A DNA stretch of 64,000 bases from Lysobacter sp. TY2-98 (GTDB lineage Bacteria; Pseudomonadota; Gammaproteobacteria; Xanthomonadales; Xanthomonadaceae). The notes beneath the pieces were generated by a model, which saw only the letters and a list, made by a program, of their open reading frames with translations, ran no database searches and had not been told where the DNA came from. Below, in pieces: positions 35,753 through 44,952 of this stretch. Each line of letters opens with the position of its first letter. The stretch's first letter is position 1. The position numbers were made by a program, and so were the translations under genes. The stretch is taken from contig NZ_CP031413.1 of assembly GCF_003367355.1 (NCBI RefSeq), positions 806,001 through 870,000 of the forward strand, written 5' to 3'.

Positions 35753-37489
35753 TCACGCGCTGGCGCTGCCGGGGAGGGCGCCGGCGTGCAGCGACGGCAA
35801 CGTCGCGCTCAGTACGCGATTGCGGCCCTGTGCCTTGGCCGCGTACAGCGCGCGATCGGCCGTGGCAAGCAGCGTTTCCGGCGTGTCGAGCCCGAGCTGG
35901 AGTTCGTGCACGCCGATCGACGCGGTGACGGGGCCGAGTTCGCGGCGCATGTAGGCGATCGACGCTTCCGCGATCGCAAGGCGGATCTGCTCCGCGCGGA
36001 TCAACGCCGTCTCGAGATTGGCCTCGGGCATGACGATGGTGAATTCTTCGCCGCCGTAGCGGCAGGCGATGTCCTCACCGCGCGTGACCGTCGCGAGCAC
36101 CTGGCCGATCTTCGTCAGCAGTGCATCGCCGGCCCCGTGGCCGTGTTCGTCGTTGAAGCGCTTGAAGTAGTCGACGTCGACCATCAGCACCGAGAGCGGC
36201 CGTCCGCGACGCTCGCAGCGCTCGATCTCGCGCGGCAGGCTCTCTTCCAGATAGCGACGGTTGTACAGGCCCGTCAGCGGGTCGCGCAGCGATTGCACGC
36301 GCAGGCTCTCGCGCAATTCGAGGCTGTAGAGCACGACACCGAGATGCTCGGCCACGGATTCCACGGCGGCGAGTTGCAGCTCGCTGAGCGGCTCGCCAAG
36401 CCGGCTGCCGACGTGCAGCAGGCCGAGCGACATGCCCTGCGATGCGAGCGGCACGCAGACGCCACAGGCCTGGTCGTCGGTGAGGTCGCGCAGATGGTCG
36501 CAGCGTGCGGTCGGTCGCGCGGGATCGAACGCATGCAGGTAGCCGCGACGCAGCGCCCAGCACTGGTCGGGGCGCATCGCGTCCGGATATTCGTTGCCAT
36601 GCGTTCCGAACAGCGGACGCAGTTCCAAGAGGTTCTGCGATGCGCGCATCACGTAACAGACGCCCGCCCCGTTCGGTACGAGCTGTGCAAGCGCATTGCC
36701 GGCGATATCGAGTGCTTCGTCGACGTTCTGGCAGCTGTGCAGCAGGCCGGCGAACGCACCGAGCAGGCGGCGCTGCTCGGCGAGTTCTTCGCGTTGTTCG
36801 GTCGACGCTTCAAGCGTGGCGAGCGCTTGCCGCGTTTCGCGCTCGAGCCGGACGGTGCGACGCGTTTCGCGACCGATAATCTGCAGCAGCACGTACAGCA
36901 TCGCCAGCGAAATGAGTGTTCCCGTCACCACGATCGCGGTGAGGATCAGCGCGTCGCGGCGGCGTTCGCTTTCACGCCGAGCCAGCAGGGCGCGCTCGGC
37001 AGCGAGCATCGCGTCGGCGGCCGCGTCGATCTTCTGCATCTGCGGCACGCCGTTCGACAGCATGTGCCGATTCGCTTCGTCGGCGTTGCCGGTGCGGAAA
37101 TCGTCCACGGCACGCGCGATCGACTGCAGCCGCTTCTGCACAAGCCCTTGGAGTTCGCGCGCATGGCGCTGCTGCGTGGGGTTGTCGTCGACCAGGTCCA
37201 CGAGGTCGGCGGCGCGCGCAGCGGGGACGGTACGCGACATCTCGTAGGCCCGCTGCAGGCCGGCATCGCCGGTGAGCCGGTAGCCGCGGGCGACCGACTC
37301 GGTGCCTTCGATCGCCGAGCGAACCGATTCCACCTGGCCCATCACCTGGTAGGTGTGGCTGACCCAATGCGAGCTCTCGCCGAATGAGCGGATGCCCGCC
37401 AGCATCGCGCCGCAGACGGCCAGCAACAGGCCGATGAGGGCGATCAGCAGCGGCAGGCGGCGGCGGTCGGTGTGGGCGAGGATCGACAT
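35753..37489 (-). CDS. diguanylate cyclase with CHASE3-like sensor and GAF domain
   Basis: A 578-residue membrane protein that should make c-di-GMP. A membrane helix (about 10-31), a helical periplasmic sensor of CHASE3 type (about 35-180), a second helix (about 183-206), a coiled coil and a GAF domain (about 235-395) precede the GGDEF domain (about 405-565). The active site reads RYGGEEFTIV, and RGED five residues before it is an RxxD inhibitory site, so product feedback is expected. Cys residues in the GAF part (QCWAL, RCDHL, ACGVCVP) could suit redox or ligand sensing. The start is ATG 37489; a GTG two codons earlier is possible. Confidence 0.93.
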   Translation of the reverse strand: MSILAHTDRRRLPLLIALIGLLLAVCGAMLAGIRSFGESSHWVSHTYQVMGQVESVRSAIEGTESVARGYRLTGDAGLQRAYEMSRTVPAARAADLVDLVDDNPTQQRHARELQGLVQKRLQSIARAVDDFRTGNADEANRHMLSNGVPQMQKIDAAADAMLAAERALLARRESERRRDALILTAIVVTGTLISLAMLYVLLQIIGRETRRTVRLERETRQALATLEASTEQREELAEQRRLLGAFAGLLHSCQNVDEALDIAGNALAQLVPNGAGVCYVMRASQNLLELRPLFGTHGNEYPDAMRPDQCWALRRGYLHAFDPARPTARCDHLRDLTDDQACGVCVPLASQGMSLGLLHVGSRLGEPLSELQLAAVESVAEHLGVVLYSLELRESLRVQSLRDPLTGLYNRRYLEESLPREIERCERRGRPLSVLMVDVDYFKRFNDEHGHGAGDALLTKIGQVLATVTRGEDIACRYGGEEFTIVMPEANLETALIRAEQIRLAIAEASIAYMRRELGPVTASIGVHELQLGLDTPETLLATADRALYAAKAQGRNRVLSATLPSLHAGALPGSASA

Positions 37490-37574
37490 GAACACGAGCG
37501 TGGCGGGCTATGGGCGATCATGCAATCGGCATGCCCGCCCGTCGCCGCGCGTGACGGCCGTTTGTGCACTGCGA

Positions 37575-37580
37575 TAGGCT
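37575..37580 (+). promoter_or_regulatory. possible -10 box of the leuS operon
   Basis: TAGGCT lies 33 bases before the leuS GTG. GTGACG at 37551-37556, 18 bases upstream, is a fair -35. TAGGCT also precedes dnaE and the PhnD-like gene in this window. Confidence 0.35.
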
Positions 37581-37613
37581 TTTCGACCGCCCGCCTGTTT
37601 CCGGACCGCCCTC

Positions 37614-40385
37614 GTGTCTTCCCCCACCGCGAACGACGTCACATCTTCCGGCTCCGAGCCGCGCGCCTACGAACCCGGCGCGGTGGAGTCCGCCGCCCAG
37701 GGCTTCTGGGACCGGACGCGGGCGTTCGAGGTCGACGAGTCGTCCGCGAAGCCCAAGTACTACTGCCTGTCGATGCTGCCGTACCCGTCGGGCGCGCTGC
37801 ACATGGGCCACGTGCGCAACTACACGATCGGCGACGTCATCAGCCGCTACAAGCGCATGACCGGCCATAACGTGCTGCAGCCGATGGGCTGGGATGCCTT
37901 CGGCCTGCCGGCCGAGAACGCGGCGATCAAGAACCACACCGCCCCGGCGAAGTGGACCTACGCCAACATCGAGCACATGAAGGCCCAGCTGCAGCAGATG
38001 GGCTATGCCATCGACTGGTCGCGCGAATTCGCGACCTGCCAGCCGTCGTACTACGTGCACGAACAGCGCATGTTCGTGCGGCTGATGAAGCAGGGCCTGG
38101 CATACCGAAAGAACAGCGTCGTGAACTGGGATCCGGTCGACCAGACCGTGCTCGCCAACGAGCAGGTGATCGATGGGCGCGGCTGGCGCACCGGTGCGGT
38201 GGTCGAGAAGCGCGAGATTCCGCAGTGGTTCCTCAAGATCACCGACTACGCGCAGGAACTGCTCGACGGCCTGGACACGCTGCCGGGCTGGCCGGACGCG
38301 GTGAAGACCATGCAGCGCAACTGGATCGGGCGGTCGGAAGGCCTCGAGATCCGCTTCGACGTGCGCTCCGCGAAGGGTGCGCCGCTCGAGCCGCTTACGG
38401 TATTCACCACGCGCCCCGACACGCTGATGGGCGTGACCTTCGTTTCGATCGCCGCCGAGCACCCGCTCGCGCTGGCGGCCGCCGAAGGCAATCCTGAACT
38501 CGCCGCGTTCATCGCGGACCTGCGCCAGGGCGGCGTCTCCGAAGCCGAGCTGGAGACCCAGGAAAAGCGCGGCATGGACACTGGCCTGCGCGCGATCCAT
38601 CCGCTCAGCGGCGAAGAGGTGCCGGTGTTCGTCGCCAACTTCGTGCTGATGAACTACGGCACGGGCGCGGTGATGGGCGTCCCGGGCCACGACGAGCGCG
38701 ACTGGGCGTTCGCCAAGTCGTACAACCTGCCGATCCGCATGGTCATCGCGCCGACCGAAGTGCGCGATGCGATCTTTGAAGCGGCGAAGCACCTCGCGCA
38801 GCACGACGATCCGATGACCGTCGCGCTCGGCGAACATGCGCCGGCCGATCCGTACGAAACGCGCGCGGCGGTCGAAGTCGTCGACGCCTTCGAGCGCAGC
38901 ATCCTCGATGAGGGCGCGTGGACGGAGAAGGGCTGGATCGTCAATTCCGACGCCCTCGACGGCATGGAATACGCCGAAGCGTTCGAGTTCCTCGCGTCGA
39001 AGCTCGAAGCCGAAGGGCGCGGCCGTCGTCGCGTCAACTTCCGCCTGCGCGACTGGGGCGTGAGCCGCCAGCGCTACTGGGGCTGCCCGATCCCGGTCAT
39101 CTACTGCGCGTCGTGCGGCGGGGTGCCGGTGCCGGAAGACCAGCTACCGGTCGTGCTGCCCGAAGACGTCGAATTCAGCGGTGTCGCCTCGCCGATCAAG
39201 GCCGATCCGGAATGGCGCAAGACGACGTGCCCGTCCTGCGGCGGTGCGGCCGAGCGCGAGACCGACACCTTCGACACCTTCATGGAGTCGAGCTGGTACT
39301 ACGCGCGCTACACCTCACCGGGTGCGGCGACGCAGGTCGACGAACGTGCGAAGTACTGGCTGCCGGTCGACCAGTACATCGGCGGCATCGAGCACGCGAT
39401 CCTGCACCTGCTGTATTTCCGCTTCTATCACCGCCTGCTGCGCGACGCGGGTCTCGTCGACGGCGACGAGCCTGCGACCAACCTGCTCACGCAGGGCATG
39501 GTCATTGCCGAAACCTTCTACCGCGAGCTCGACAACGGCGCGAAGGACTGGATCAACCCCGCCGACGTCGAGATCGATCGCGACGAACGCGGCAAGGTGA
39601 TCGGCGCGCACAGCAAGGTCGACCGCGGCCGCGTGCAGATAGGCGGCATCGAGAAGATGTCGAAGTCGAAGAACAACGGCGTCGATCCGCAGATCATGGT
39701 GGCCAAGTTCGGCGCCGACACCGTGCGCCTGTTCTCGATGTTCGCCGCGCCCCCGGAGCAGTCTCTGGAGTGGAACGAGGCCGGCGTCGAAGGCATGGCG
39801 CGCTTCCTGCGCCGCTTCTGGCGCGAGGTGATCACGCACGTGTCGCAGCCGGATCATCCGGAAGTCGATGCGTCGCAGCTCAACGCCGCGCAGAAGACGC
39901 TGCGTCGCCAGCTGCACGAGACGATCCAGAAGGTGGGCGACGACTACGGGCGTCGCCACGCGTTCAACACCGCGATCGCCTCGCTGATGGAGCTGCTCAA
40001 CGCCGTCTCGAAGTTCGACGACATGAGCGACCAGGGCCGTGCCGTCCGCCACGAGGCGCTGCAGACGATGGTGCTGCTGCTCAATCCGGTGACGCCGCAC
40101 GTCTGCCACGCGCTGTGGCAGGCGCTGGGTCATCCCGAGACGCTGCTCGAGGACGTCCCCTTCCCGCAGGCCGATCCGGCCGCGCTGGTGCGCGATGCGG
40201 TGACGCTCGCCGTGCAGGTCAACGGCAAGCTGCGCGGCACGATCGAGGCACCGGTCAATGCGCCGCGCGAGGCCGTCGAGGCCGCGGCGCTGGCCGAGCC
40301 GGCCGTCGCGAAGTTCCTCGAAGGCCAGACGGTGCGCAAGGTCATCGTCGTGCCGAGCAAGATCGTCAACATCGTCGCCGGCTGA
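37614..40385 (+). CDS. leuS: leucyl-tRNA synthetase
   Basis: Class I aminoacyl-tRNA synthetase that charges tRNA-Leu. At 923 residues it includes the Rossmann motif [20 protein letters not shown] near residue 55, the CP1 editing domain ([12 protein letters not shown] near 265, and [11 protein letters not shown] near 352 with the proof-reading Asp), and [12 protein letters not shown] near 680, followed by the anticodon-binding and C-terminal domains. The start codon is GTG with no in-frame ATG that keeps the N-terminus. A CysxxCys pair (YCASCGG and CPSCGG) around residue 500 suggests a zinc knuckle. It heads the leuS-lptE-holA-nadD genes. Confidence 0.98.
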   Translation: MSSPTANDVTSSGSEPRAYEPGAVESAAQGFWDRTRAFEVDESSAKPKYYCLSMLPYPSGALHMGHVRNYTIGDVISRYKRMTGHNVLQPMGWDAFGLPAENAAIKNHTAPAKWTYANIEHMKAQLQQMGYAIDWSREFATCQPSYYVHEQRMFVRLMKQGLAYRKNSVVNWDPVDQTVLANEQVIDGRGWRTGAVVEKREIPQWFLKITDYAQELLDGLDTLPGWPDAVKTMQRNWIGRSEGLEIRFDVRSAKGAPLEPLTVFTTRPDTLMGVTFVSIAAEHPLALAAAEGNPELAAFIADLRQGGVSEAELETQEKRGMDTGLRAIHPLSGEEVPVFVANFVLMNYGTGAVMGVPGHDERDWAFAKSYNLPIRMVIAPTEVRDAIFEAAKHLAQHDDPMTVALGEHAPADPYETRAAVEVVDAFERSILDEGAWTEKGWIVNSDALDGMEYAEAFEFLASKLEAEGRGRRRVNFRLRDWGVSRQRYWGCPIPVIYCASCGGVPVPEDQLPVVLPEDVEFSGVASPIKADPEWRKTTCPSCGGAAERETDTFDTFMESSWYYARYTSPGAATQVDERAKYWLPVDQYIGGIEHAILHLLYFRFYHRLLRDAGLVDGDEPATNLLTQGMVIAETFYRELDNGAKDWINPADVEIDRDERGKVIGAHSKVDRGRVQIGGIEKMSKSKNNGVDPQIMVAKFGADTVRLFSMFAAPPEQSLEWNEAGVEGMARFLRRFWREVITHVSQPDHPEVDASQLNAAQKTLRRQLHETIQKVGDDYGRRHAFNTAIASLMELLNAVSKFDDMSDQGRAVRHEALQTMVLLLNPVTPHVCHALWQALGHPETLLEDVPFPQADPAALVRDAVTLAVQVNGKLRGTIEAPVNAPREAVEAAALAEPAVAKFLEGQTVRKVIVVPSKIVNIVAG

Positions 40386-40468
40386 CGGGCCGCGTCCACG
40401 TGCACACCGCGTGGACGCGTGACCTGCCGCTATTGCCGCCCGCCACCGCCTCGTCCAGACTGCCGCGC

Positions 40469-41044
40469 ATGATCCGACGCCTGATTCCCGCTGTCCTCGT
40501 CCTCGCCCTGACGGGCTGCGGTTTCCACCCGCGCGAACGCGTCGCCATTCCGGCGGAGCTCAGCCCGGTGCGCGTCGTATCGGCCGACCGGTACAGCCCG
40601 CTCGCGGAGTCGATCGCCCAGTCGGTCGAGCGCGCCGGCCTGCAGGTCATCCGCGAAGGCGGAAACGGTGCGGTACTCGACATCCTCGCCGAGCAGTGGG
40701 GCGACACGCCGATCAGCGTCGACGCCCTCGGTCGCTCGCAGGAATTCAGCCTGCGCTACGCGGTGATCTTCGAATTCCGCGACGCGGACGGGAAGGTGGT
40801 CGTGCCGCGCCAGACCATCGAGCTCGCGCGCGACTACGTGTCGAACCCGACCAATGCGATCGGTTCGGAAGGCGAGCGCGAGACGCTGGCGAAGGAACTG
40901 CGTCGCGAGATGGCGTTCTCGATGCTTCGCCGCATCGAAGCGGTGCTGAAGCTCGGCGCCGCGCCGGGCCAGCAGCTGCAGCCCGTTCCCGTCCCGACGG
41001 TCACCGCGAATCCGGCCGACCAGACGGGCCAATCGGGCGGCTGA
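40469..41044 (+). CDS. lptE: LPS assembly lipoprotein LptE
   Basis: Outer-membrane lipoprotein that plugs LptD and helps deliver lipopolysaccharide to the surface. It has 191 residues with a lipoprotein signal (MIRRLIPAVLVLALTGCGFHPR, lipobox LTGC at Cys17). The body matches the LptE pattern (LGRSQEFSLRYAVIFEFRDADG, LARDYVSNPTNAIGSEGERE, LRREMAFSMLRRIEAV), with a Pro/Gln-rich tail. It sits between leuS and holA as in other gammaproteobacteria. CAGACT ends seven bases before the ATG, so a leaderless start is conceivable. Confidence 0.95.
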   Translation: MIRRLIPAVLVLALTGCGFHPRERVAIPAELSPVRVVSADRYSPLAESIAQSVERAGLQVIREGGNGAVLDILAEQWGDTPISVDALGRSQEFSLRYAVIFEFRDADGKVVVPRQTIELARDYVSNPTNAIGSEGERETLAKELRREMAFSMLRRIEAVLKLGAAPGQQLQPVPVPTVTANPADQTGQSGG

Positions 41045-41054
41045 TCGTCCGCGC

Positions 41055-42119
41055 GTGGAACTCTCGCCGGAGCAACTGGTTGCGCAGCTCGAATCCGGGT
41101 CGCTGCTGCCGGCCTACCTGATCGCAGGCGCCGAACCGCTGCTGGTGCTGGAAGCCGCCGACGCCGTGCGCGCAGCCGCGCGCCGTGACGGCATCGCCGA
41201 GCGCGAAGTCTTCGAAGCCGGCGCGGGCCAGCGCGAACCCGACTGGGACGGCCTGTCCGCGACGTTCAACGCGCCCAGCCTGTTCGCCTCGCGACGCCTG
41301 ATCGAACTGCGCCTGCCCAGCGGCAAGCCGGGCAAGGAAGGCGCGAAGCTCATCGTCGACTACTGCGCGAGTCCGTCGCCGGACGTCGTGCTGCTGGTGA
41401 CGTGCGAGGACTGGAGCCGCAGCCACGGCGGCGACTGGAGCCAATCGATAAGCCGCATCGGCCGCGTGGCCGTCGCATGGCCGGTGAAGCCGCACGAATT
41501 GCCCGGCTGGGTCGATCGCCGCCTGCGTGCGCGCGGCTTTTCGCCCGATCGCGACGCGGTGATGCATCTCGCCGAGCGAGTCGAAGGCAATCTGCTCGCG
41601 GCCGCGCAGGAAATCGAAAAGCTCGCGCTGCTGTTCCGCGACGAGCCGAACGCCTCGCGCGGCGGGCGACCGCTCACGCTCGACACGCTGCAATCGCTGG
41701 TCGCTGACGCATCGCGCTACGACGTGTTCCGCCTGATCGACGCCGCCATGAACGGCCAGCCGGCGCAAGTGGTGCGCATCATTGAAGGCCTGCGCGGCGA
41801 GGGCGAAGCAGTCCCGGCGCTGCTCGGCATGATCGTGATGGAACTGCAACGCGGCGCGGCGCTGTCGCAGGTCAATGCGAAGGGCGGGAATCTCGTCGCC
41901 GCATTCAAGGCGCAGCGCGTCTGGGACGCCAAGCAGCCGATGTATCGCCGGGCACTGCAGCGCCATTCGCCTGCCGCGTGGGAGGCGATGCTCGTGCAGG
42001 CCGGTCTCGTCGATCGCATCGCCAAGGGACGTGCGCCGGGCGATGCATGGGTCGCGCTCGAACGGCTGATGGTCGCGCTCGCCGAACGCGGCGCGGCGCG
42101 GCTGCTGGCGACCGGATGA
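41055..42119 (+). CDS. holA: DNA polymerase III delta subunit
   Basis: Clamp-loader wrench subunit that opens the beta clamp. The 354 residues have the AAA+-like plan: LPAYLIAGAEPLLVLEAADAVR at the N-terminus, FNAPSLFASRRLIELRLPSGKPG, and the central LAERVEGNLLAAAQEIEKLALL. The start codon is GTG at 41055, ten bases after the lptE stop. It overlaps nadD by the ATGA at 42116. Confidence 0.95.
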   Translation: MELSPEQLVAQLESGSLLPAYLIAGAEPLLVLEAADAVRAAARRDGIAEREVFEAGAGQREPDWDGLSATFNAPSLFASRRLIELRLPSGKPGKEGAKLIVDYCASPSPDVVLLVTCEDWSRSHGGDWSQSISRIGRVAVAWPVKPHELPGWVDRRLRARGFSPDRDAVMHLAERVEGNLLAAAQEIEKLALLFRDEPNASRGGRPLTLDTLQSLVADASRYDVFRLIDAAMNGQPAQVVRIIEGLRGEGEAVPALLGMIVMELQRGAALSQVNAKGGNLVAAFKAQRVWDAKQPMYRRALQRHSPAAWEAMLVQAGLVDRIAKGRAPGDAWVALERLMVALAERGAARLLATG

Positions 42120-42790
42120 CGATGCGCGCCTGGATCGGTTACGGCGGCACGTTCGATCCGATCCACTGCGGCCATCTCGCCGTCGCGAACGCCGTGCGCG
42201 ATGCGCTCGATGCCGACGTGCACCTGGTACCCGCTGCCGATCCGCCGCACAAGGACGCCACGCACGCCGACGCCTCGCATCGCGCGCGCATGGTCGAACT
42301 CGCGGTGGCCGGCGAACGCGGATTGCGCGTCGACCGCCGCGAGCTCGCGCGCGACCGCCCGTCCTACAGCATCGACACCCTCCACGAGGTGCGTGCCGAA
42401 GTCGGCCGGGAGACTCCGGTGGTGTGGGTCATCGGTGCGGACTCGCTCGCGCAGCTGCATCGCTGGCACCGCTGGCGCGAATTGTTCGACACGGCGCACG
42501 TGCTGGCGGCGGGGCGGCCCGGGTTCTCACTGGATCCGGCGGGGTTCGCGCAGGTCGACGCGGAGCTTGCCGCGCTGATCGCCGCGCGGCTGCGGCCGCT
42601 CGCTTCGTTGCTCGACGCACCCTCCGGTGGGATCGCACTGCTGCCGATGGAACCGCCGCGCCGCGAATCGTCGACCGAAATCCGCCGGCTCGCCGCAGCG
42701 GGTGACGACGGCTGGCGCGGGCAGGTGCCGTCGCCGGTCGCGGCCTACATCGACCGTCACCGGCTGTATGCACGGGCCCTTCCAGCCTAG
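42116..42790 (+). CDS. nadD: nicotinate-nucleotide adenylyltransferase
   Basis: Makes nicotinic acid adenine dinucleotide from NaMN and ATP in NAD synthesis. The 224-residue protein has the nucleotidyltransferase motif GGTFDPIHCGHLAVA near residue 10 and the C-terminal SSTEIRRLAAAG, the ISTEIRR-like ATP-phosphate site. VVWVIGADSLAQLHRWHRW is a further family motif. The start at 42116 overlaps the holA stop; an ATG at 42122 is an alternative. Confidence 0.96.
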   Translation: MTMRAWIGYGGTFDPIHCGHLAVANAVRDALDADVHLVPAADPPHKDATHADASHRARMVELAVAGERGLRVDRRELARDRPSYSIDTLHEVRAEVGRETPVVWVIGADSLAQLHRWHRWRELFDTAHVLAAGRPGFSLDPAGFAQVDAELAALIAARLRPLASLLDAPSGGIALLPMEPPRRESSTEIRRLAAAGDDGWRGQVPSPVAAYIDRHRLYARALPA

Positions 42791-42792
42791 TC

Positions 42793-42798
42793 CCTATA
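42793..42798 (+). promoter_or_regulatory. possible -10 box for rsfS-rlmH
   Basis: TATACT lies just after the nadD stop and 34 bases before the rsfS TTG. It is a good -10 match; the -35 region is poor. Confidence 0.35.
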
Positions 42799-42832
42799 CT
42801 TCCTCTTCACCGACCCCACGGAGCTGTCCCGC

Positions 42833-43342
42833 TTGAGCACCGAAGCCCACGTCATCAAGACCCGCCTGCCGAGCCCGCCGCCATCGGTGGACGACCTGCT
42901 CAAGACTGTCCGTGATGCGGTCGAGGAGCTGAAGGCGCGCGACGTGGTCGAGATCGATGTGCGCGGGAAGAGCTCGGTCACCGACTTCATGGTGATCGCG
43001 TCGGGCACGTCGACGCGACACGTCAAGTCGATCGCCGACGAAGTGGTGAAGTTCTCGAAGCAGCGCCTCGACGTGATGCCGCTCGGCGTGGAGGGCGAGC
43101 GCGAAGCCGAATGGGTGCTGGTCGACCTTGGCGACGTGATCGTCCACGTCATGCTTCCGCGTGTGCGCGAGTTCTACGCGCTCGAGCGCCTGTGGACGGT
43201 CGGCGACGAGCCGCCGGAGCGCGTGGACGAGCTCGCGCACGGTCATCTCAGCGCGGACCTGAATCCCGATGAGGAGCCGCTGAGCTTCGAGGACGACGCG
43301 GACGAGTTCGACGTCGAACGTCGCCCGCGCCCGGCGCTCTGA
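42833..43342 (+). CDS. rsfS: ribosomal silencing factor RsfS
   Basis: Binds ribosomal protein uL14 and blocks joining of the subunits in slow growth. The start codon is TTG at 42833 with GGAG nine bases upstream; no ATG fits. The conserved core (about 18-125: VDDLLKTVRDAVEELKARDVVEIDVRGKSSVTDFMVIASGTSTRHVKSIAD, WVLVDLGDVIVHVM, REFYALERLW) is followed by about 45 acidic extra residues, making the protein 169 residues against about 105-120 in many species. rlmH follows in nine bases. Confidence 0.95.
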   Translation: MSTEAHVIKTRLPSPPPSVDDLLKTVRDAVEELKARDVVEIDVRGKSSVTDFMVIASGTSTRHVKSIADEVVKFSKQRLDVMPLGVEGEREAEWVLVDLGDVIVHVMLPRVREFYALERLWTVGDEPPERVDELAHGHLSADLNPDEEPLSFEDDADEFDVERRPRPAL

Positions 43343-43351
43343 CGCGAAGCC

Positions 43352-43822
43352 ATGAAAGCGCGGCTCATCGCCGTCGGTGAGCGCGCACCCGCGTGGGTCG
43401 CCGATGGCTTCGCCGAATACCGGAAGCGTCTGTCGCACTGGCTGCCGTTCGACCTCGTCGAGGTCGAGCCCGGCCTGCGCGGCAAAGGGCGCGATGCCAC
43501 GCGCGCGCAGTCGGACGAAGGTGCACGCGTCATCGCCGCGGTTCCGCGCAATGCATGGGTGGTGACGCTCGACGGCCGCGGTCGCGGCTACAGCTCGGAA
43601 CAACTTGCGCAGCGTCTCGAGCACTGGCGCGGGCAGGGGCGTGATCTCGCGTTTCTCATCGGCGGTCCGGAGGGACACCCGCCGGAAGTGCTGGAGTGTG
43701 CGGACGAGTCGTGGTCGCTCGGTCCGTTGACGCTGCCGCACATGATCGTGCGACTCGTCGTCGCGGAGCAGCTCTACCGCGCGGCGGCCCTTCTCGCCAA
43801 TCATCCGTACCACCGCGCCTAA
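43352..43822 (+). CDS. rlmH: 23S rRNA (pseudouridine-1915-N3)-methyltransferase RlmH
   Basis: SPOUT methyltransferase that modifies pseudouridine 1915 of 23S rRNA in the assembled ribosome. At 156 residues it is the standard size. The AdoMet knot is LAFLIGGPEGHPPEVLE near residue 99, and the C-terminus PLTLPHMIVRLVVAEQLYRAAALLANHPYHRA is the family hallmark. It is the last gene of the run that starts at leuS and pairs with rsfS as a ribosome-related gene. Confidence 0.97.
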   Translation: MKARLIAVGERAPAWVADGFAEYRKRLSHWLPFDLVEVEPGLRGKGRDATRAQSDEGARVIAAVPRNAWVVTLDGRGRGYSSEQLAQRLEHWRGQGRDLAFLIGGPEGHPPEVLECADESWSLGPLTLPHMIVRLVVAEQLYRAAALLANHPYHRA

Positions 43823-43827
43823 GGCAC

Positions 43828-43859
43828 AAAAAACCCGCATCCGGCGAACCGGATGCGGG
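43828..43859 (-). terminator. intrinsic terminator of the TonB-like gene
   Basis: A perfect 11-bp stem (43834-43844 with 43849-43859) shows a TTCG loop and a run of six T on the minus strand, the direction of the TonB-like gene that ends at 43872. It may also stop transcripts from rlmH. Confidence 0.9.
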
Positions 43860-43871
43860 CTGGTCTGTGCG

Positions 43872-44540
43872 TCAGTCGAGCTTGAATTCCACCGGTACGA
43901 TGCCGATCGCCTGCACCGCGACCCCGTTGCGCATTGCCGGGCGGAAGCGCCAGTTCGCCAGAACCTGTCGACGTGCCGCGGCATCGAGTGCGCGGTAGCC
44001 ACTGCTGCGCGAGATCCTGACGTCGATCGGCCGTCCATCGACATCCACAAGTACCTCCAGCATCACCGTCCCCTGTTCGTTTGCGCGCAGGGATGACGAC
44101 GGATACGACGGCGCGGGATTTGCGGCGTATTCGAGGTGTGCGCCGGTGAGGGGCTCGCCGCGATCGGGTGGTGCGATGTCGCCCTTATCCGCCACGGGCC
44201 CCAGCGTCGTGCCCGGTGGAATCACCGTATCGCCCGGTTGTGCTTCGGTATCCGGCAGCGGTGGCGGCTCGACCACTTTCTCCTGCTGTTTGATCATCGG
44301 TGTCGGATGCGTGATCTCGACCCGGACCGGCTTGGTGTCCTGCTTCGGCGGCGTCGGGTTTTCCTTCGGCTTCGTCGAGACGAAGATCACGTCCGGAGCG
44401 GCGTCGCGCACGGCTTTCATCACCGGCGACATCGGCGCAATCAACAACAGCAACAACAGCCCGTTGACTGCGATCGCACCGCTGATCGAGGCGATGCGCG
44501 TCGGGTCGAGTTGGATGCGGGGTGCGTGGATCGTGTGCAT
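43872..44540 (-). CDS. TonB-family energy transducer
   Basis: A 222-residue TonB-like protein. A membrane helix near the N-terminus (about 16-37, ISGAIAVNGLLLLLLIAPM) precedes a Pro/Lys/Glu-rich periplasmic spacer (PTPPKQDTKPVRVEITHPTP, VEPPPLPDTEAQPGD) and a TonB C-terminal domain (about 140-222; PSYPSSSLRANEQGTVMLEVLVD, SSGYRALDAAARRQVLANWRFRPA). The start is ATG 44540 behind GAGGAG. No ExbB/ExbD genes are nearby, so it is an orphan TonB paralogue. A palindrome at 44651-44667 may be an operator. Confidence 0.92.
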   Translation of the reverse strand: MHTIHAPRIQLDPTRIASISGAIAVNGLLLLLLIAPMSPVMKAVRDAAPDVIFVSTKPKENPTPPKQDTKPVRVEITHPTPMIKQQEKVVEPPPLPDTEAQPGDTVIPPGTTLGPVADKGDIAPPDRGEPLTGAHLEYAANPAPSYPSSSLRANEQGTVMLEVLVDVDGRPIDVRISRSSGYRALDAAARRQVLANWRFRPAMRNGVAVQAIGIVPVEFKLD

Positions 44541-44650
44541 GGCCGGCTCCTCGGTGGTCGGTGCCGATACGAACGGGCCTGCGGATGAAGTGGGGTTGTG
44601 CGGATCGGAAGAAGTTTCGAAGCGATCCACGCGTCACGATTTCGGCCCGT

Positions 44651-44667
44651 ATCGGCGAGTCGCCGAT
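44651..44667. promoter_or_regulatory. 8-1-8 palindrome upstream of the TonB-like gene
   Basis: ATCGGCGAGTCGCCGAT is a near-perfect inverted repeat about 110 bases before the TonB-like start, in the gap after a terminator. It could be a repressor site; no known consensus is recognised. The rest of this 210-base gap holds only the terminator at 44708-44728. Confidence 0.3.
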
Positions 44668-44707
44668 GTCGCCCGGACGGCTTGCGCCTCCCATGCAGCC
44701 AAAGAAA

Positions 44708-44728
44708 AAGCCCGCACGCGGCGGGCTT
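44708..44728 (-). terminator. terminator after the small hydrophilic protein gene
   Basis: An 8-bp stem (AAGCCCGC with GCGGGCTT) with a 5-base loop is followed by TTTTTC-like bases on the minus strand, 22 bases beyond the stop at 44751. Confidence 0.75.
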
Positions 44729-44750
44729 CTTCTCATCCATCCATCAAGTC

Positions 44751-44951
44751 CTATTCGCCTGCGGGATGCGGGTCATCGCCCTGCGGTCGGTCGAGGCCGC
44801 CGGCCTCCGGGTTCGGCAACTTGCCGGTGCGCGGATCCCGCGCATCGGCCTTGTCGCGCGGCTGGTTCTCCGCGTAACCCGGATTCGCGCCGGGACGTGG
44901 ATCGGCGGAAGCCGGGGTGTCGCGGCCGCGGGGGATGTCGGGCGTCGTCAT
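44751..44951 (-). CDS. small hydrophilic protein, unknown
   Basis: A 66-residue protein rich in Pro, Asp, Gly and Arg (for example RGRDTPASADPRPGANPGY and LDRPQGDDPHPAGE), predicted to be disordered, with no hydrophobic segment. It begins one base after the SIMPL gene stop and is followed by a terminator, which together support a real two-gene transcript. I recognise no family. Confidence 0.6.
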   Translation of the reverse strand: MTTPDIPRGRDTPASADPRPGANPGYAENQPRDKADARDPRTGKLPNPEAGGLDRPQGDDPHPAGE

Positions 44952-44952
44952 G

